DNA from: Zelopaecilomyces penicillatus
Taxonomy: Eukaryota > Ascomycota > Sordariomycetes > Hypocreales > Pseudodiploosporaceae
Assembly (NCBI GenBank): GCA_005765155.1
Contig: VCCP01000005.1
Coordinates: 3,596,001-3,660,000, forward strand
Direction: 5' to 3'
DNA length: 64,000 nt
The notes under the pieces were generated by a model, which worked only from the letters and a program-made list of their open reading frames with translations, did not search any database and was not told the DNA's origin. Shown here in pieces: positions 46,648 to 59,170 of this stretch; the stretch's first letter is position 1; each line of letters starts with the position of its first letter. Position numbers and translations under genes: made by a program.

Positions 46648-49600
46648 GGCAAAACGATAACCGACAGATTTGATGGGCAGACTCTGCCGACGCCTGGGCG
46701 TGGGGTCCAGCTAGGGCGGCGACTCACTCGCCTCTTGCCCTAGTGCACCATCGCTTGGTTCTGTAGATTGCTGTTTTAGATGTCTCAACACCCATCAGTT
46801 CATCAGAGGGGGGTGGGAACTGTCCTCTATTTGCAAAAGGGATTCAAACACCTGCCCTGGAACACACTGGCCATGTCATGAACAGAAACCCCAGGCGACT
46901 GCGGAGCTGTTCATGTTACACCATCAAAGCACAGCACAATACACTGCCGGACAAATTGGGAATCGAAATTGTTCCTTCTCTTTTCACTGTTCTTTCATTG
47001 TCGGTGTGGGGGTAACGTTAAAACGGCAAGCTGTGACATCAATGAACATGAGTGGGCAACGGCGTTCTCGCCAATACTCATCAAGTACTGTTGAAAAGGA
47101 AGAAAAGCAATACGTGCGGGCACCAATGTGTGATCAGGCGCAAGTACAAGCGTAACAGCCAAACTCAGCAATGGGCATGCACACAGACAGGCACTTGGTA
47201 AAATGTGTCCGCACGCCTTTATCCGTGCCTGTGGGTGTACGTACACATGGGGGTGAGAGGGAGGAGAGGGAGAGGCTGCATGGCGAGAAGAGGTCAAAAA
47301 TTTAGTGGGTACTTTGAATGGCGTTGACAAAAAGAGAATCGATTGCAGTCCATGGTGGGCAAGATCCGATACCCAGCATGAGTATCGATTGTCCAATAGG
47401 GCTTCAGCATCTGACCCATCTTCCCAGATGCCTGTCAATTGAGTGTGGGTGGGGTATACTTGTTGGACACACGCCGCTAGCCAGGGTCCCATAGCTTTCA
47501 CTCCCCCTTCCCGCCCGAGGAAGATCGGGACTATCATGGGGGGGTCCCTGCATGAACCGTCCTCTCTGGGTTTCGTTATGCCTTCTCCTCCCAGCTCTCT
47601 GCCGCGAACAAGTTGTGGATGCATCTGTACCCTGTAGTAAGAGTTTTTTTTTTTATATCATAGGGCATAACATAAATCATGGCTCAATCAAATTTGCTGC
47701 GTTCATATGCTCCCAAATTCCAAGGTCTGTTGTATATTTCCTCCCGCTCAAGTCACATCACGCACAGACGATCGGAGTTCGGCAGATTAACAGGGATCCA
47801 TGGGAGATCATGGGTACATCGCAATGTCCATTTCGCACAACTAAGCCGATCTAGAGCGACTTGACAGTCAGTGCTCATGCTTTCATTCGGCGATGATAAT
47901 TGAGAAGGGCAGTGCGCAATGGGGTGAGAGCAAAGTGGTGCTGGAACTATATTGGTGACAATGCGGCAATTTCCTATGTCAAAACACAAATGTTTATGGG
48001 TAAGACAGCTCATCGCCTATCAGAAACAAATAGCCTCTTGGACTGTGCCAGTTCAGGGAGTCCTCGCCCACCGTATTGAAACACTTTCTTGGGCATTTGA
48101 GAAAAATTGCAAATGCTGCTACTGTAAAATTAAACCAGAATTCATGAGAGTTCCGATTAGCGATATGGCGTGGTACTTGTCTGTCAGCCAGTCCTCCCTC
48201 AATCTATGACACTGTGAAGGTATATAACGAAAATCGGTGGCTACCCATTTGTTATGTATGGATCTGCTTACTATTGACGTCCCTCACCAACGCAACATGG
48301 GAAGTCAAGATTTCCTACCAACCACAGCGGGGGTTAACACGAGCAAGTTGTGACAGGCGTTATCCAACAGGATGTGGAGGTAGGAAACCCGCCGCGGTGG
48401 TATGCAGCCTAGAGGCATGAGCGGAGAATGCAGAGGTGCATGATGAAAGCTGATGGATGCAACTGGGACTCGCATCGAAACAACGGATGAGGAGATAGAC
48501 CATATGCATTACTTCCTGATGGTGCCGTGAGCGTATCCTCTACCCCTGGCCACTGCCATGACTGGGTGTCAAGGGTTAAGAAAAAGCAACCACATGCGTA
48601 GAGTTTGAGGCCGTCTCAGACATGGCTCCAAATGTGGATAGGGCTTCAGGGTCAACTTCGATCGCTTCTGTCTGCTTAGCAATGCGAGCAACAGATATCC
48701 CTGACGTCATAGGTCAGAATCCGTTGCGAGAAAACCATCGTCTCAGAGCATGCAATGGCCCCTGTTCTTTCTGGCTCAACCACGTCAAACCAGACCTCAA
48801 GAAATAGAGCCAAATTCGCCGTGCATAAGCTGTAATTGAACTCTATATTCGATGTATTGTTGACCGGCACTCCCGCTCTTCTCATTGTTCTTCGTGTGAG
48901 TATCTTAGCAGCGTTGTCTGGCTAGGCTATATCTGAGCCAAGATATCAACTCTGTAGCCAATTGGTGGTAAATCCACTTCGCATACCTACAACACGAGGC
49001 GTGAGCGCTGTGTTTTTAACCAAAAACTAGCCTGCATGCGAAGCCTCAAATACTATGCGCCCAGTAGGCGTTGCGAAGTGCCATTGATTTAAATGAAGGC
49101 CCGAAAAAGACGATGGGGAGAAATCGGTGGTGTGTGGTGTCTAGTTTGTGGCGTGTAAGGTGTGATGTGCGATGAAGGTGCCACGTTGAGCGACGCCATT
49201 TGTGAGGAACAAAACAAAAAGAAGAGTTTGTGCCATCCAGCCAGCCAGCGGCTGTTCACCAGGCCATGGGAGTAAATGAGCTCAACGGTTGTTTGTGGAC
49301 CTGGTGACTACTGTAATTACTCCGTAGTACCAGGTGCAGACATATTACTGTAGGTTAGTACTTGCCTCTTGTTGATGTCATTCTGGCTTGGTCCTGCTTC
49401 GTGTTTACTGGTACTGCTCGCTTTTCACCTACTCCGGCCTACTTCCACCCTTAGAGCAGGTAGGTACCTAATATCGTCAGCTGTTGCAGCACACCGAGTC
49501 CGTCGCTACCTTAGTCCAGTGTGGCGGTGGGGGAAAAGCCACAAAGAAAGGGTCTCGTAGCAATTTTCTTTCAGAACAAACGAAGCCTCTAACGGTGTGA

Positions 49601-52600
49601 CTGTCATCTTTACTGGCTTTGCAGCGGCACTCATACATACTCAGCATCCGGCCCTCTCCCACCTTTGCGTGGAGTCCTGCAATGCAATGGCAATGGCAAT
49701 GGCTGTCGTCTAGGTTAGGTGCGCGCACTGTTGTGGCCCACATTCCATTCCATTGTCACCTCGATGAGTGCCTCGGGTGAGCACGATACATACGGTGCGG
49801 TCTCTTTAGCGCGGCATGCTTCGGTGGCTCCTTCCAAGTTCCCACAGCCAAGGCGTCCCAGCTTGAGAAATAAGACAGAAGACACCAGATTCAGGAGCAG
49901 GAGCGTTTGAGATGACACCTCAGAAAACTTTGTCCTCGTACGGACGGACGGAGCAATCTAGTCTTTACTAGATGTAACGTGAGTATTTTCACTTACATTT
50001 ACACTTTCAGCACAGCATGGGATCCACTGGCAGACCCCAGTACACCTGCATCTTGCTAATCCAGAAGTACTTCAGGACTTCCGAGCCCAGGGTTGCAGTT
50101 TACACCTGCCCGTGTTCCCGGGGTGACACCAAACGCAGCCTTATATCATGGCACACCAGAGTGCGGCAGCGCAGCTCGCCGCACGCTTGCAACCAGGGTC
50201 CGTCAACCATGCAACGGCACCGAGTCAAGTGAACGAACTTCTCCAGCAAACGATGACTGCCAGCAACACTAAGCGGAAAACCACGGCAGGAGTTGCATGT
50301 CAACCATCAACCAACTACCAACGGCAACTGGGCTGCCAGCTGAATCAACGCTGAACCACTCTGGGGTGACCTGTGGGTCATGGCGATTTTGGGTTTTTTT
50401 AGTGGCCTTGCTAGAACCAAATTGCAACTTTGGCACTGCAGCCTCGCACCGGACTTGTTGACAGGTCTTCTCCCCCCCGCTAGGTACTATTCAGGTATGA
50501 TACCTTGTTGTGTACCTGTAGGTGTTCGCTTTTCCCTTTGGCCATCGGGTACCTCGGAAAGTGCACAGGAACATGGAAGCCGTCCAAGCTCATGCAGCTG
50601 TGCTTCTTCTGGCACGGAAATGTCAATATCACACATTGTTATAGGGCCTGGCCAAGCCTCACTCAGTCTTGGGCGCACTAACATCCAGGACTTGGATAGG
50701 TTGGTATGTTTTCAGGACCCTGAGGCTTTCAGCGCTCTAGCTCCCCTATTTGGCTAGCTTCAGGACCACACACTGACGCTGTGCGACAGCTCTGCGTACT
50801 CCCCATCAAGACCGTAACGCATCCATTCACCTGTTCCTTCGAGCAGGCAATATGCCACACCCTACCCGTTCATCACACATCTATCATGTGCGAAGTACAG
50901 TACCACACCCTCTTACAAACTTGCACCATTTACACAAACACTCACTCACACGCCATTTCTCAAATGCCACATTATTAACAAACACACTCACTTCCTGGAC
51001 CCTGATGGCGCTAAAATGAAGCGCGTCTCCAAGATCGAGTCCAATTAGACAGCCAGCCGCGGCGGGTCTACTTCTACTCCAGAAAGCCTCAAAGCTAGAC
51101 GTTGTGATAGCATCGATGAGCATGTGTACATGATTTGCTACAAGGAGAAAAGGGACTGAGGTATCACATCGTGCATCTGGTGCCCCTTCGTTCCAAGACC
51201 CCATCGGTGACAGTCGGGGCGCGGCACACCGCTTCAAAACCCATGGCAGCTTGCTCCTTGGCTTTCTGCCAGCATAAGTGCATTTGGACTCGAGGGTGTC
51301 TAGAGTTTTCAAATTACTTCGCCGCAGCTGCTGCGTGGGCGAGATCGCATCACACACACCATCTTTCCATGTCCCAACCCACTGGAACGGTACGATGGGT
51401 AGACCGAGCCAGCCCCTCCATACCCAACCAGTCTGCCGGTTTCCATTTCTCCCTTTCTTCCCGACTATTCGGTTCTGATTACTGTGCAAGGTGCTTCTTT
51501 TCCTTCTGCCTTGATCTACTATGTAGAGAGTCAATCCCTATTACACCCACATGATGATCGGTAGGACGCAGAATGAACAAGCCCACACTCGGACCTTCCA
51601 CTCAGGCAAAAACTTAACTAGATGAAAAGCAAAAGAAGAGGGATATCTAGTGGTTCGATAAGTACTGCTATCGGCAACGTTGGCCGTCAGGCTAGATAAA
51701 TGGTGCAGTGTCATTCCCTACTCAATAACATACCTACCGAAGTCTTCCACCAGACAAATTAATTCGTCCCTCAGCATTAAAGACAGCCTCATCCTCTGAG
51801 AATATGGCCGCGTCTGCCGCGACCCCAATGACAGGCAATTGCTTATTAAAAGTCTGCCGCCAAGCACCGGACTGTTCATCTGTGGCTGAAACGCCATGAC
51901 CACAGACTGGCCACTGCTGATCGGTCACCAACCACACCCGTAAGGGCGCACAAGAGGCTGGATATACCACCATAACTTCAAGTGTACACATGACGTGTCT
52001 CAATATTTTCCTGAGGCAATTCAGACAAGCATCGCCGAGTTGACGAAGAGAAACAATCACACTTGCTATAGTATCGCCCACCCGAAAAAATTCAACTATC
52101 ACTTTGTACGCATTTTGACTGGTCGCCCTTCAAGTCATCTCCCAACTTTCTATTTGATATTTTCACTCGTATCAACCTACTGGGAATCCCCAGAGAGTCT
52201 GTGCATCACACAACAGAGACAGCCAGATCGGGCCAGGGTTCACTGCGGCAGCGAATCAATTTCCAGCTCGTTAACTTTCAGCTGCCTTGCATCGTGTTCA
52301 TCAAACCTTAAAAAGCTGGTGGGCGTGTATCAAGTGGCGTGTTGGAATGATCTGTCATATTATGGGGCACTGCCTGTCGACAGATTCGGCCCAAGTAATC
52401 AGACAGTCGCCTGAAACGGTCTCTGCGCCTGAGTCCATGAATTGCTTTTTCTTGGCTTTCGGCATTGTCTGAGGGAAAGGGGTGGCCGATCTGAGTCTCA
52501 GATTTTGACTTGCCTCAACTTCCTATGCAAAATTCTGGGGCCGCCTCTGTCCGCCTTTCCCGTCTTGGCGTGCACACCCCCTACACTGCGAACCACACAC

Positions 52601-55245
52601 CCTCTAGCGCTCGATCAACGTCTTCACGAGGGCGATGGTAAACATCGCAATATCCTTTGTGAGTCTAATCTAGTATCACTTTTCGAGGAGGAATCGCATC
52701 TCTTGACTGCTTCAGTGCGCAACACACATTCGATCTCGCGCATGTTGTCCGAACGACAAGTCATGTTGTAAACCCCCTTGTCCATCTTTTTGTTTACCTT
52801 ATTCTCAGGCTTGAGTTAGGATATTTTCGACAGGACCGTCTACTTTCTGGTCCAGATATGATATTTCAGCTCGTGTTGTATTTACAAGTTCATTAAACGC
52901 ATGCAGCCAATTCAAGTCACTCACGAACGCAACCACGTCTTGAATTTATTACTCAAAGAATTAATCATACCCAAATTATCGTAGCGAGAAAATTTGTTCA
53001 AACAGCACTCCGCCACACACTTGAGACGGCCTAGTGTTTTTCTTTACCCACCACCACAAAGATCCACTTACATACACGATGTCCTTAACATTCCACATTC
53101 AATTACAGGCACCTCATCAGCTATTAGTTGTCCACCTCTCCTTCCTATGTGGCGACTGAGGCAGCAGGATGTGGAGTGCGTCTGTGCTAGACCCTCCAGC
53201 TTCACGGACGTGCGTCCGTTAGCATAATGGGAGCAAACCCAACACAAATCACGCACCTGTTTATGCTATGATTTCTGCCGCTCTGCCTCCAACAAGTCCC
53301 AGTCTCTCTAGCGCTTTCCAGCGACTAGTCTTTCAGGGGTTTTGGGAGGCCCTGTCCATCTTGATCTCGGGGTTTGGTGGGATGGATGGCGCAACGCAGT
53401 TGTTGGTTCATAACATTATAAATACATACAACTACGATGCGATCGATGTACGATGAGACAATGCTCGTATCATCGCCAGATGCGGCATGCGGGGCGAGTG
53501 CTTTACTCATAGCTAGCTTGCTCTAAGATGAAATGACCTTGATATCTTGACGCTTGTGATCAGGTACAATGTCTCTTCCGATTTCGTGGCCCAATGTCAC
53601 ATGTTTGTCTGGGATTGTATTGGCCGGTTTTTGAGTTGCTTGATTGCTAAAACAGCCGAGTTTTTGCAGTGGATGAAATCCGACTAAATGATGGCTGTAG
53701 ACAGGATCATGGGTTTGTCTTCTCCGTGTTGTATAGAACACACTGCGAGTTCTAAATGAAGCAGTATTCGAAGTGAGCAAATATTAGCAAATTGTCATGA
53801 GTTAAAATTGTGATCAATCCATTTCCAAATCCGAAAGAAATCGGAGTGCAAGTATAGCTTCAAACCTGTCCAGCTGATGTCCTATCATAGTAGCTCTTTG
53901 ACACCCAGCGTGGCCCATTTAAGCTTTCCAGATAATTTCCGTCTTCTCAATGATCGATTCGGCCCGGCGCCTACCCCTGGTGGTTAGAAGCACAGATGCT
54001 TTGAGGGGAACGAGCGGACACTCCTCCTTGCCTCTCCCTACATTCACCTTAGAGGGGCACACTTTTCGGTCAGTTCCCGTCCTAATGGGCTGTGCCTGAT
54101 GGCATAGCGTGCACACTTGCTCCTAGATCCGAGAGTGTTTCATGCTTTTACCTGGCGACCATCGACTTTGCAATGGTATTGGTCTCGCCTGACCCCAGCC
54201 ACATTCTCGCTTGTGGCGACAAATAATGCTGGTGGTTGACCGTCGATCCTCTTTGTTTCCCGTTGCTGTTGCCGGGTTGTTCCTACCATTGTTTGTTCAA
54301 GCTTATAGCACGGTAAACATTGCAGGAAGGGCTGGGTGCGTATGCCAAGTTTGATGTTTACCTACTCAGTGCTACTAGCACCAACAAGCCTTGAACATAT
54401 GTCTTCAATGAAAGTGCTATGCGCAATCCGAAGTCCACCAAGCGGCCTTTTCCCCCATGACAACTGAAGTCTCAATCATCGATCGCGCAAACCTGTGTAT
54501 CCTACTATCATATAAGTCAATTCCAACCACAATTTCACCTATAATGCAGGAGTCATGCAAGCAAATTGCAAAGATCTCATCCCCTCACGTTCTCTCCACT
54601 CGCTCCATGACAAGAGTGGACAAAGATTCATCTAAGTCCCGTATTGCGACTAACAAAGTCACCACGCCTCTGCCCATCACCTCTCTGTTTCGGTCCATTA
54701 GCTTTTCTGAACTTTAAAGGCACTGATTCAGGAACCAACAAAGAGATTAACGCTTCGTAAGAATAAAACCAGACAACTGTTCTCGGCCCGTCGTGCATTG
54801 GATTGAAACAAAAGCCGCAATCCAGTCTACCTGGTATGTTAACGCGGGAAACCCGTTTCGATTAAGAGGACCTCAAGCTTTGGCTGTGCAGGTACTAACA
54901 GCAAGGGAGAACAGAAATCAGCTCTCAACGAAACCCGGATTAGTTTAACGGGCGAAAGCTAGAGTAGATGACCTAGACACGAGCGTTTCATAGAACTTAA
55001 ACAGGGGAAAAGTTCGTTTCGTTCGGACAAGTACCGTGTAGTTCCAAGACGCTTTCCCAGGAGCTCAGCCCGAACCAACAAAGCATCTCTCGTATTACAG
55101 GCAAATCGGTAGTAGAGCAGCTGTTGTATCATCGCACCATATGATATTGATAGTAATTGCCCGCGGCTGGACGTTAGACAGAGAGCAGTTGGAGGGATAG
55201 CAGAACATTGTGTTTTTTTTTCTTTATTTGTTTCTCAACGTGGGA
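46648..55245. other. Gene-poor stretch, about 8.6 kb, upstream of flbC
   Basis: No supported gene. One 209-codon ATG ORF (46995-47624, minus) and one 216-codon Met-less ORF (50884-51534, minus) lack domains. A short relic-like ORF lies at 51734-52102. A TAGGTACCTA palindrome is at 49461-49470. The stretch likely includes distal control DNA of flbC and the eIF2B gamma 3' flank. Confidence 0.5.
49461..49470. repeat. TAGGTACCTA palindrome
   Basis: Exact 10-bp palindrome; one of several related intergenic copies in the window. Confidence 0.6.
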
Positions 55246-57206
55246 TCAATCCATTATGGGCTCCTCACCAGTGGCTGCAATTTCTTCATCCATATCATGA
55301 AGAACTTCATCCATCTCCGCCTCTGTAGCTTCCAGTCCTTCAGAGCTCATGAGCTTGTTATCCTTGTCCTCAGCTGTAAGAAACCTTGATTAGCTTGTAG
55401 CCTCGTATAATTGGCCGCAGTGATGTGTAGAGCGCCGCGGAACTGATGTAGGGGATTGTGACCACTTACTTCTAGCTTCCACCAGCAGATTTTCCTGCAC
55501 CTCGCAATCTGTCAGAACCGAGCCATCGCCAATGATACAACGCCTCCCCAAGATGCACTTGGTAAGCTTGCAGCCCTTGCCTACAACAACCCCCTCCATA
55601 AGTAGACATTGAGAGAGCTTTGCGCCCTCACTGATCTGACAATTCGCTCCAATGACAGACTCCTTGATGGAGGTCTTTTCCTCAACAGTCACATTTTCTG
55701 CGATAAGGCTATCCTGCTTCGTGATGGTCGTACGAGATTTAACGCCTTCGGGATAGGCAACCTTCCTAGCATGGACAAATGGAGAAGACGACTCAGGGCC
55801 TCCCTCTTCAAGAGAAGGCAGCTTCGCAAGCTGAAGAGAAACTGCCAACAGAAGCTGTGCCGTGTCAACTCGGCGCATGATGGAACCTGGCTCTTGACCC
55901 TTGCTTGGGTGTATGTAGGCAAGAATGGATGGTGGCTCGAATCTGGGTGCTGAAGCTGCGGTCGATCCATCTTTGTGCTCTGGGAGTGGGACGCTGGCAG
56001 TATCAGCTCTCGGTGAATTTTCATCCGAAGCCTCTTTGCTATCCAGACTAGAATCCCGGTTTGAATTGCTCTCATCAATCATTGACTCGTCTTCGTCATC
56101 ATTCTTGCCTGAGCTACATAGCTCCTTAAAGTGAAGCTTCTCGGCCAGGCCGTTTTGCCAGCCGGCCTTGGCCCACCATCCCACAACATCCTCACCAATG
56201 CTCTCTAGGCGGTCATTCTCTTTCACAAAGTCTAGAATCCAACGGGGAAATATGTAAATGTGGGCGTCCCTATGTGTTGTGTACATACGGATTCGCGGAT
56301 GGGCCTTCAGTAAGCCGTGACGAATAGGCAAGCCCTTTTTCTCCTCCGTTAGATCATTAAGTGAATCAGTGGGCATCGAGTAAACTAGCTTCGACACATG
56401 GGGGAAGATGGAACCCTTCGGTGGAGCAACTGGTGAGGCCGGCAGTGGTGTAGTGGCAATGAAATCGGTTTCCTCTCCTTTCAAGATGGTTGCCGCCTTT
56501 GTGTCATACCAAACGCCTATGCCCCCGCTGTTGGGTATTTGCTTGCCATTGGTGAAGCTCTTTGTACCGAGCAAGTCCGTCAGGCTCGCAGCCTTGACCA
56601 TCCAAGCTTGGAGAAGCTTTTCACCTCCGAGTTCGCAAACTAGGTCGCATGGAAGGACAATAAAGTCTCCTTTGACGAGCTCTCTAATTTCAGGAAATCG
56701 CAGAATTTCTGCTGTACCAGTATTTTGATCTAGATCCGCCGGGGATAGAATATCTGGCCGTGGTAAAGGTAGAGCAGTGAGATGGGGATTCGTGTTGAGA
56801 GCGGCAGTCATGGCCTTTGATGCCGTGGGGGGACAAATGAGAGTGATATCTACGTTGCATTAGCAACACTCTTCAAGTGTACCACTCTACTAATGTGATA
56901 TCTGAACATTGAAGAGGCCTGGACTAAATGATCGGAGACCCTGACGGAATACATAAAGATATTGAAAATCATGTAGTTCGTTATGGATCGTAAACTCCAG
57001 GGTGAGTGGGGTCAAAGAAACTCACTTGTGATGCCGGTTCTGTAGCAGAAATCAATGGGATACCACACCATTGGCCTGTTCGCAATAGGCAGCAGTGCCT
57101 TGGGATTCTCATCGGGATTTGATGTGAAAGTTGGGAATGAAGAGCCTGGGCCACAGAGAATGAGGGCTTGCAACCCAGTTGCGGGCATCGATAAAGAATG
57201 AGGCAT
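55246..57206 (-). CDS. GCD1: eIF2B gamma subunit (GCD1-type translation initiation factor)
   Basis: Part of the catalytic arm of eIF2B, the GTP/GDP exchange factor for eIF2 in cytosolic translation and its stress control. Three exons, 57206-57026, 56849-55470 and 55373-55246, join in phase (introns 176 and 96 bases) to give 562 residues. The N-terminus carries the nucleotidyltransferase-like fold start (LQALILCGPGSSFPTF, then NPKALLPIANRPMVWYP, residues about 9-54). It continues with ITLICPP after the first junction and FIVLPCDL further on. Residues about 410-510 form the left-handed beta-helix of hexapeptide repeats (IGANCQISEGAKLSQCLL..., IIGDGSVLTDCEV). The last exon gives the acidic tail (ATEAEMDEVLHDMDEE). 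An acidic, Ser-rich insert around residues 305-350 is probably disordered. A second in-frame Met six codons downstream is an alternative start. Divergent from the Pex22-like gene. Confidence 0.92.
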
Positions 57207-57826
57207 CGCGGGTTTTCTAGGGTAAACTACCCAATGACTACTCACGACACGAGCCTTGGATATGGTCAGCCCTTAAGTCGAATAGTCGAAAATGGCTCTA
57301 TCCACGATTAGGCCTCTGTATATCTGTGCTTGCACGCCTTTTTCTCCAACTCCTGGTGCTGTGAGTCGAGTCTCATCAGGATATATTGTGCCTCGAGCGG
57401 TTTGTGAAGAGTCACACACCACAAAGGAATTGCTGTCGGACCCCACCAAGCCGTGGCTGGTGCCCGCCACACCATGGCCATTAAATTCACGTGCCTTGTC
57501 AGCTCAGCCACAAGTCAGATGTATCCTTGGTGCGGAAATTTGATACTCCTAGATTAGACGCAGGGCCTCGGGAGAGACGCGTTGCAGGGAGCTGACCATA
57601 TCCACATTGTTGACATTCATGCAGCGCATCCCAGCCACCGCACTTGTGCGACATAACGAGTCCTCGAGCCCCCCCCACTCCCTTCTCATTGCGCGCTCCT
57701 TACATCGATTTTATGCAAGCCGGCTTGTCGCAATTGCCAAAGGTCACCGCAATTCAGAACAATCGTCTCCGAAAAAGACGAGTCGTGGCTCTGCCTAACA
57801 AAGCAATGCAACACTCCTTCGCCTAA
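57207..57826. promoter_or_regulatory. Divergent promoter: eIF2B gamma / Pex22-like
   Basis: 620 bases between two head-to-head start codons. Only overlapping short ORFs, none supported, and no obvious TATA box, which is common for housekeeping genes. Confidence 0.5.
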
Positions 57827-59170
57827 ATGTCGTCGCCCTACGATAACCGCGGATCGTCTCGTCGGCGAGGCGTCTGGAGCCATTGGGTGCCACTCATCGT
57901 CACTGTTACCGTCGCTACCGCTGGATTGGCTGCTTGGGTTTGGAGTCAACGAAGGGATGACGCCGAGGATAACCTCGAGCATGAACCTGACTTGGACTAC
58001 GATAACACGGACTATGGCGGCAACCCATCGTACGGCGCGACGAGGGACAATCCGGCATCACAGCAACCAGAACAACCACCACGGCCTCAACAAAGCGGGG
58101 AGACCTATGGCCTAGCCCCCGAAGCAGCGGGAAGTGTCGGAACGGGCTGGGGTTCGCGCGTCTCTGGCGCACTGCGACGTACTCCCAGCCCTCAGCAATT
58201 TTTGGATTCAACTGGAAAGACAGTTGCTGCTGGTGTTGCCGCGGCGGGCGCGGTCGTAGGCAAGGCCTTGGCCTCCATTCGAGAAGAAGACAAATCGTAC
58301 ACTGAAAATAACCCCTGGTCTGAGGAAGCAGATGCGAAGAAGGAACGACCCCCGCCCTCAGTTTCGGAAAAAAAACGAAAGACCGTCGCAATCGTGGTCT
58401 CAGCCGACGCTCAGCTCACAGATTTCGAGGATGACGGGTCTCATGAGCATGCTGTAAGAAAAGGCAATCGCAGGCATCCACAAGCATTCTAACGTGACTA
58501 TGCAGTCTATTCTTTCCCATATTCCACGACACAATGACTTCTCCGCGATCAAGTTCTTCATTCTCATCTACGCACCCGGCTTGAAGGAAACACCAACAGA
58601 TGCTACAACGAGTAACCTTCCGCCTCCTTCACTCAGCTCGTCATTTTCTAACATTGGACACGATCAAGTGCAATCTCCAGGGGAGGAAATTAAAAGCCCA
58701 CAGTAAGTGTTGTCGTTCAACGTGGCTTGCTTGTGAACCAAAAATGCTCATAGACTCATAGCCTGACCGCTTCGACGACGAACCCCGTCTTCAATGCTGT
58801 TTACTCCCAGGCATTGGCACTTGTGGACAAGGAGACCATGATTCTTCCCTTCACCACACCCCAAGGCCACACTCATATTCTCCGTCACCTGCAACCGGAT
58901 ACCATCTATCTGCAGGAGTCGCTCGCTGGAGATTTTGGCGGTGTTATTACTACTCTGCAGACCTGGCTTCGCCACGACATTGTCTTGGTGGTGGGTGCAG
59001 AGAGTGGATCAGGCGGCCTCGCTGATAGTGAATCTGAGGCAGAGAAGACGTCAAAGCCTGAGAAGTGGTGGCAGAAGCCAGAACGAGTAGGCCGCGGACG
59101 CGGTGTTATCGTGGTTGACAGCATACGTGTCCACGACGACTGGACCCGCAGGGTGCAGGGCCAGGAATGA
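57827..59170 (+). CDS. PEX22: Pex22-like peroxin
   Basis: Peroxisomal membrane anchor and activator of the ubiquitin-conjugating enzyme Pex4, needed to recycle the import receptor Pex5 (family knowledge). Three exons, 57827-58453, 58506-58702 and 58762-59170, join in phase to give 410 residues; the 52- and 59-base introns have clear GTAAG donors, and the first has a CTAAC branch point. There is one membrane segment at residues about 19-40 (HWVPLIVTVTVATAGLAAWVW). Next is a long Pro/Gln/Gly-rich linker, then a soluble domain beginning KTVAIVVSADAQ. It contains SILSHIP and FFILIYAPGLKE in exon 2 and NPVFNAVYSQALALVDKET and ILPFTTPQGHTHILRHLQPD in exon 3, which match my memory of the fungal Pex22-like domain. 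A charged Glu/Lys segment is inserted near the end. The assignment is by pattern, not by search. Confidence 0.82.

Noticed and set aside
50884..51534. 216-codon ORF, minus
   Set aside because: Opens with a TTG, the first ATG is far inside, no domain; an ORF of this length is expected about once by chance among all intergenic frames here.
53220..53230. A-box-like TAGCATAATGG, possible tRNA start
   Set aside because: No B box (GGTTCRANNCC) at the right distance and no cloverleaf can be drawn.
57273..57511. Overlapping ORFs in the eIF2B gamma / Pex22-like divergent promoter
   Set aside because: Several frames on both strands are open at once, none has a domain, and the space is needed for two promoters.
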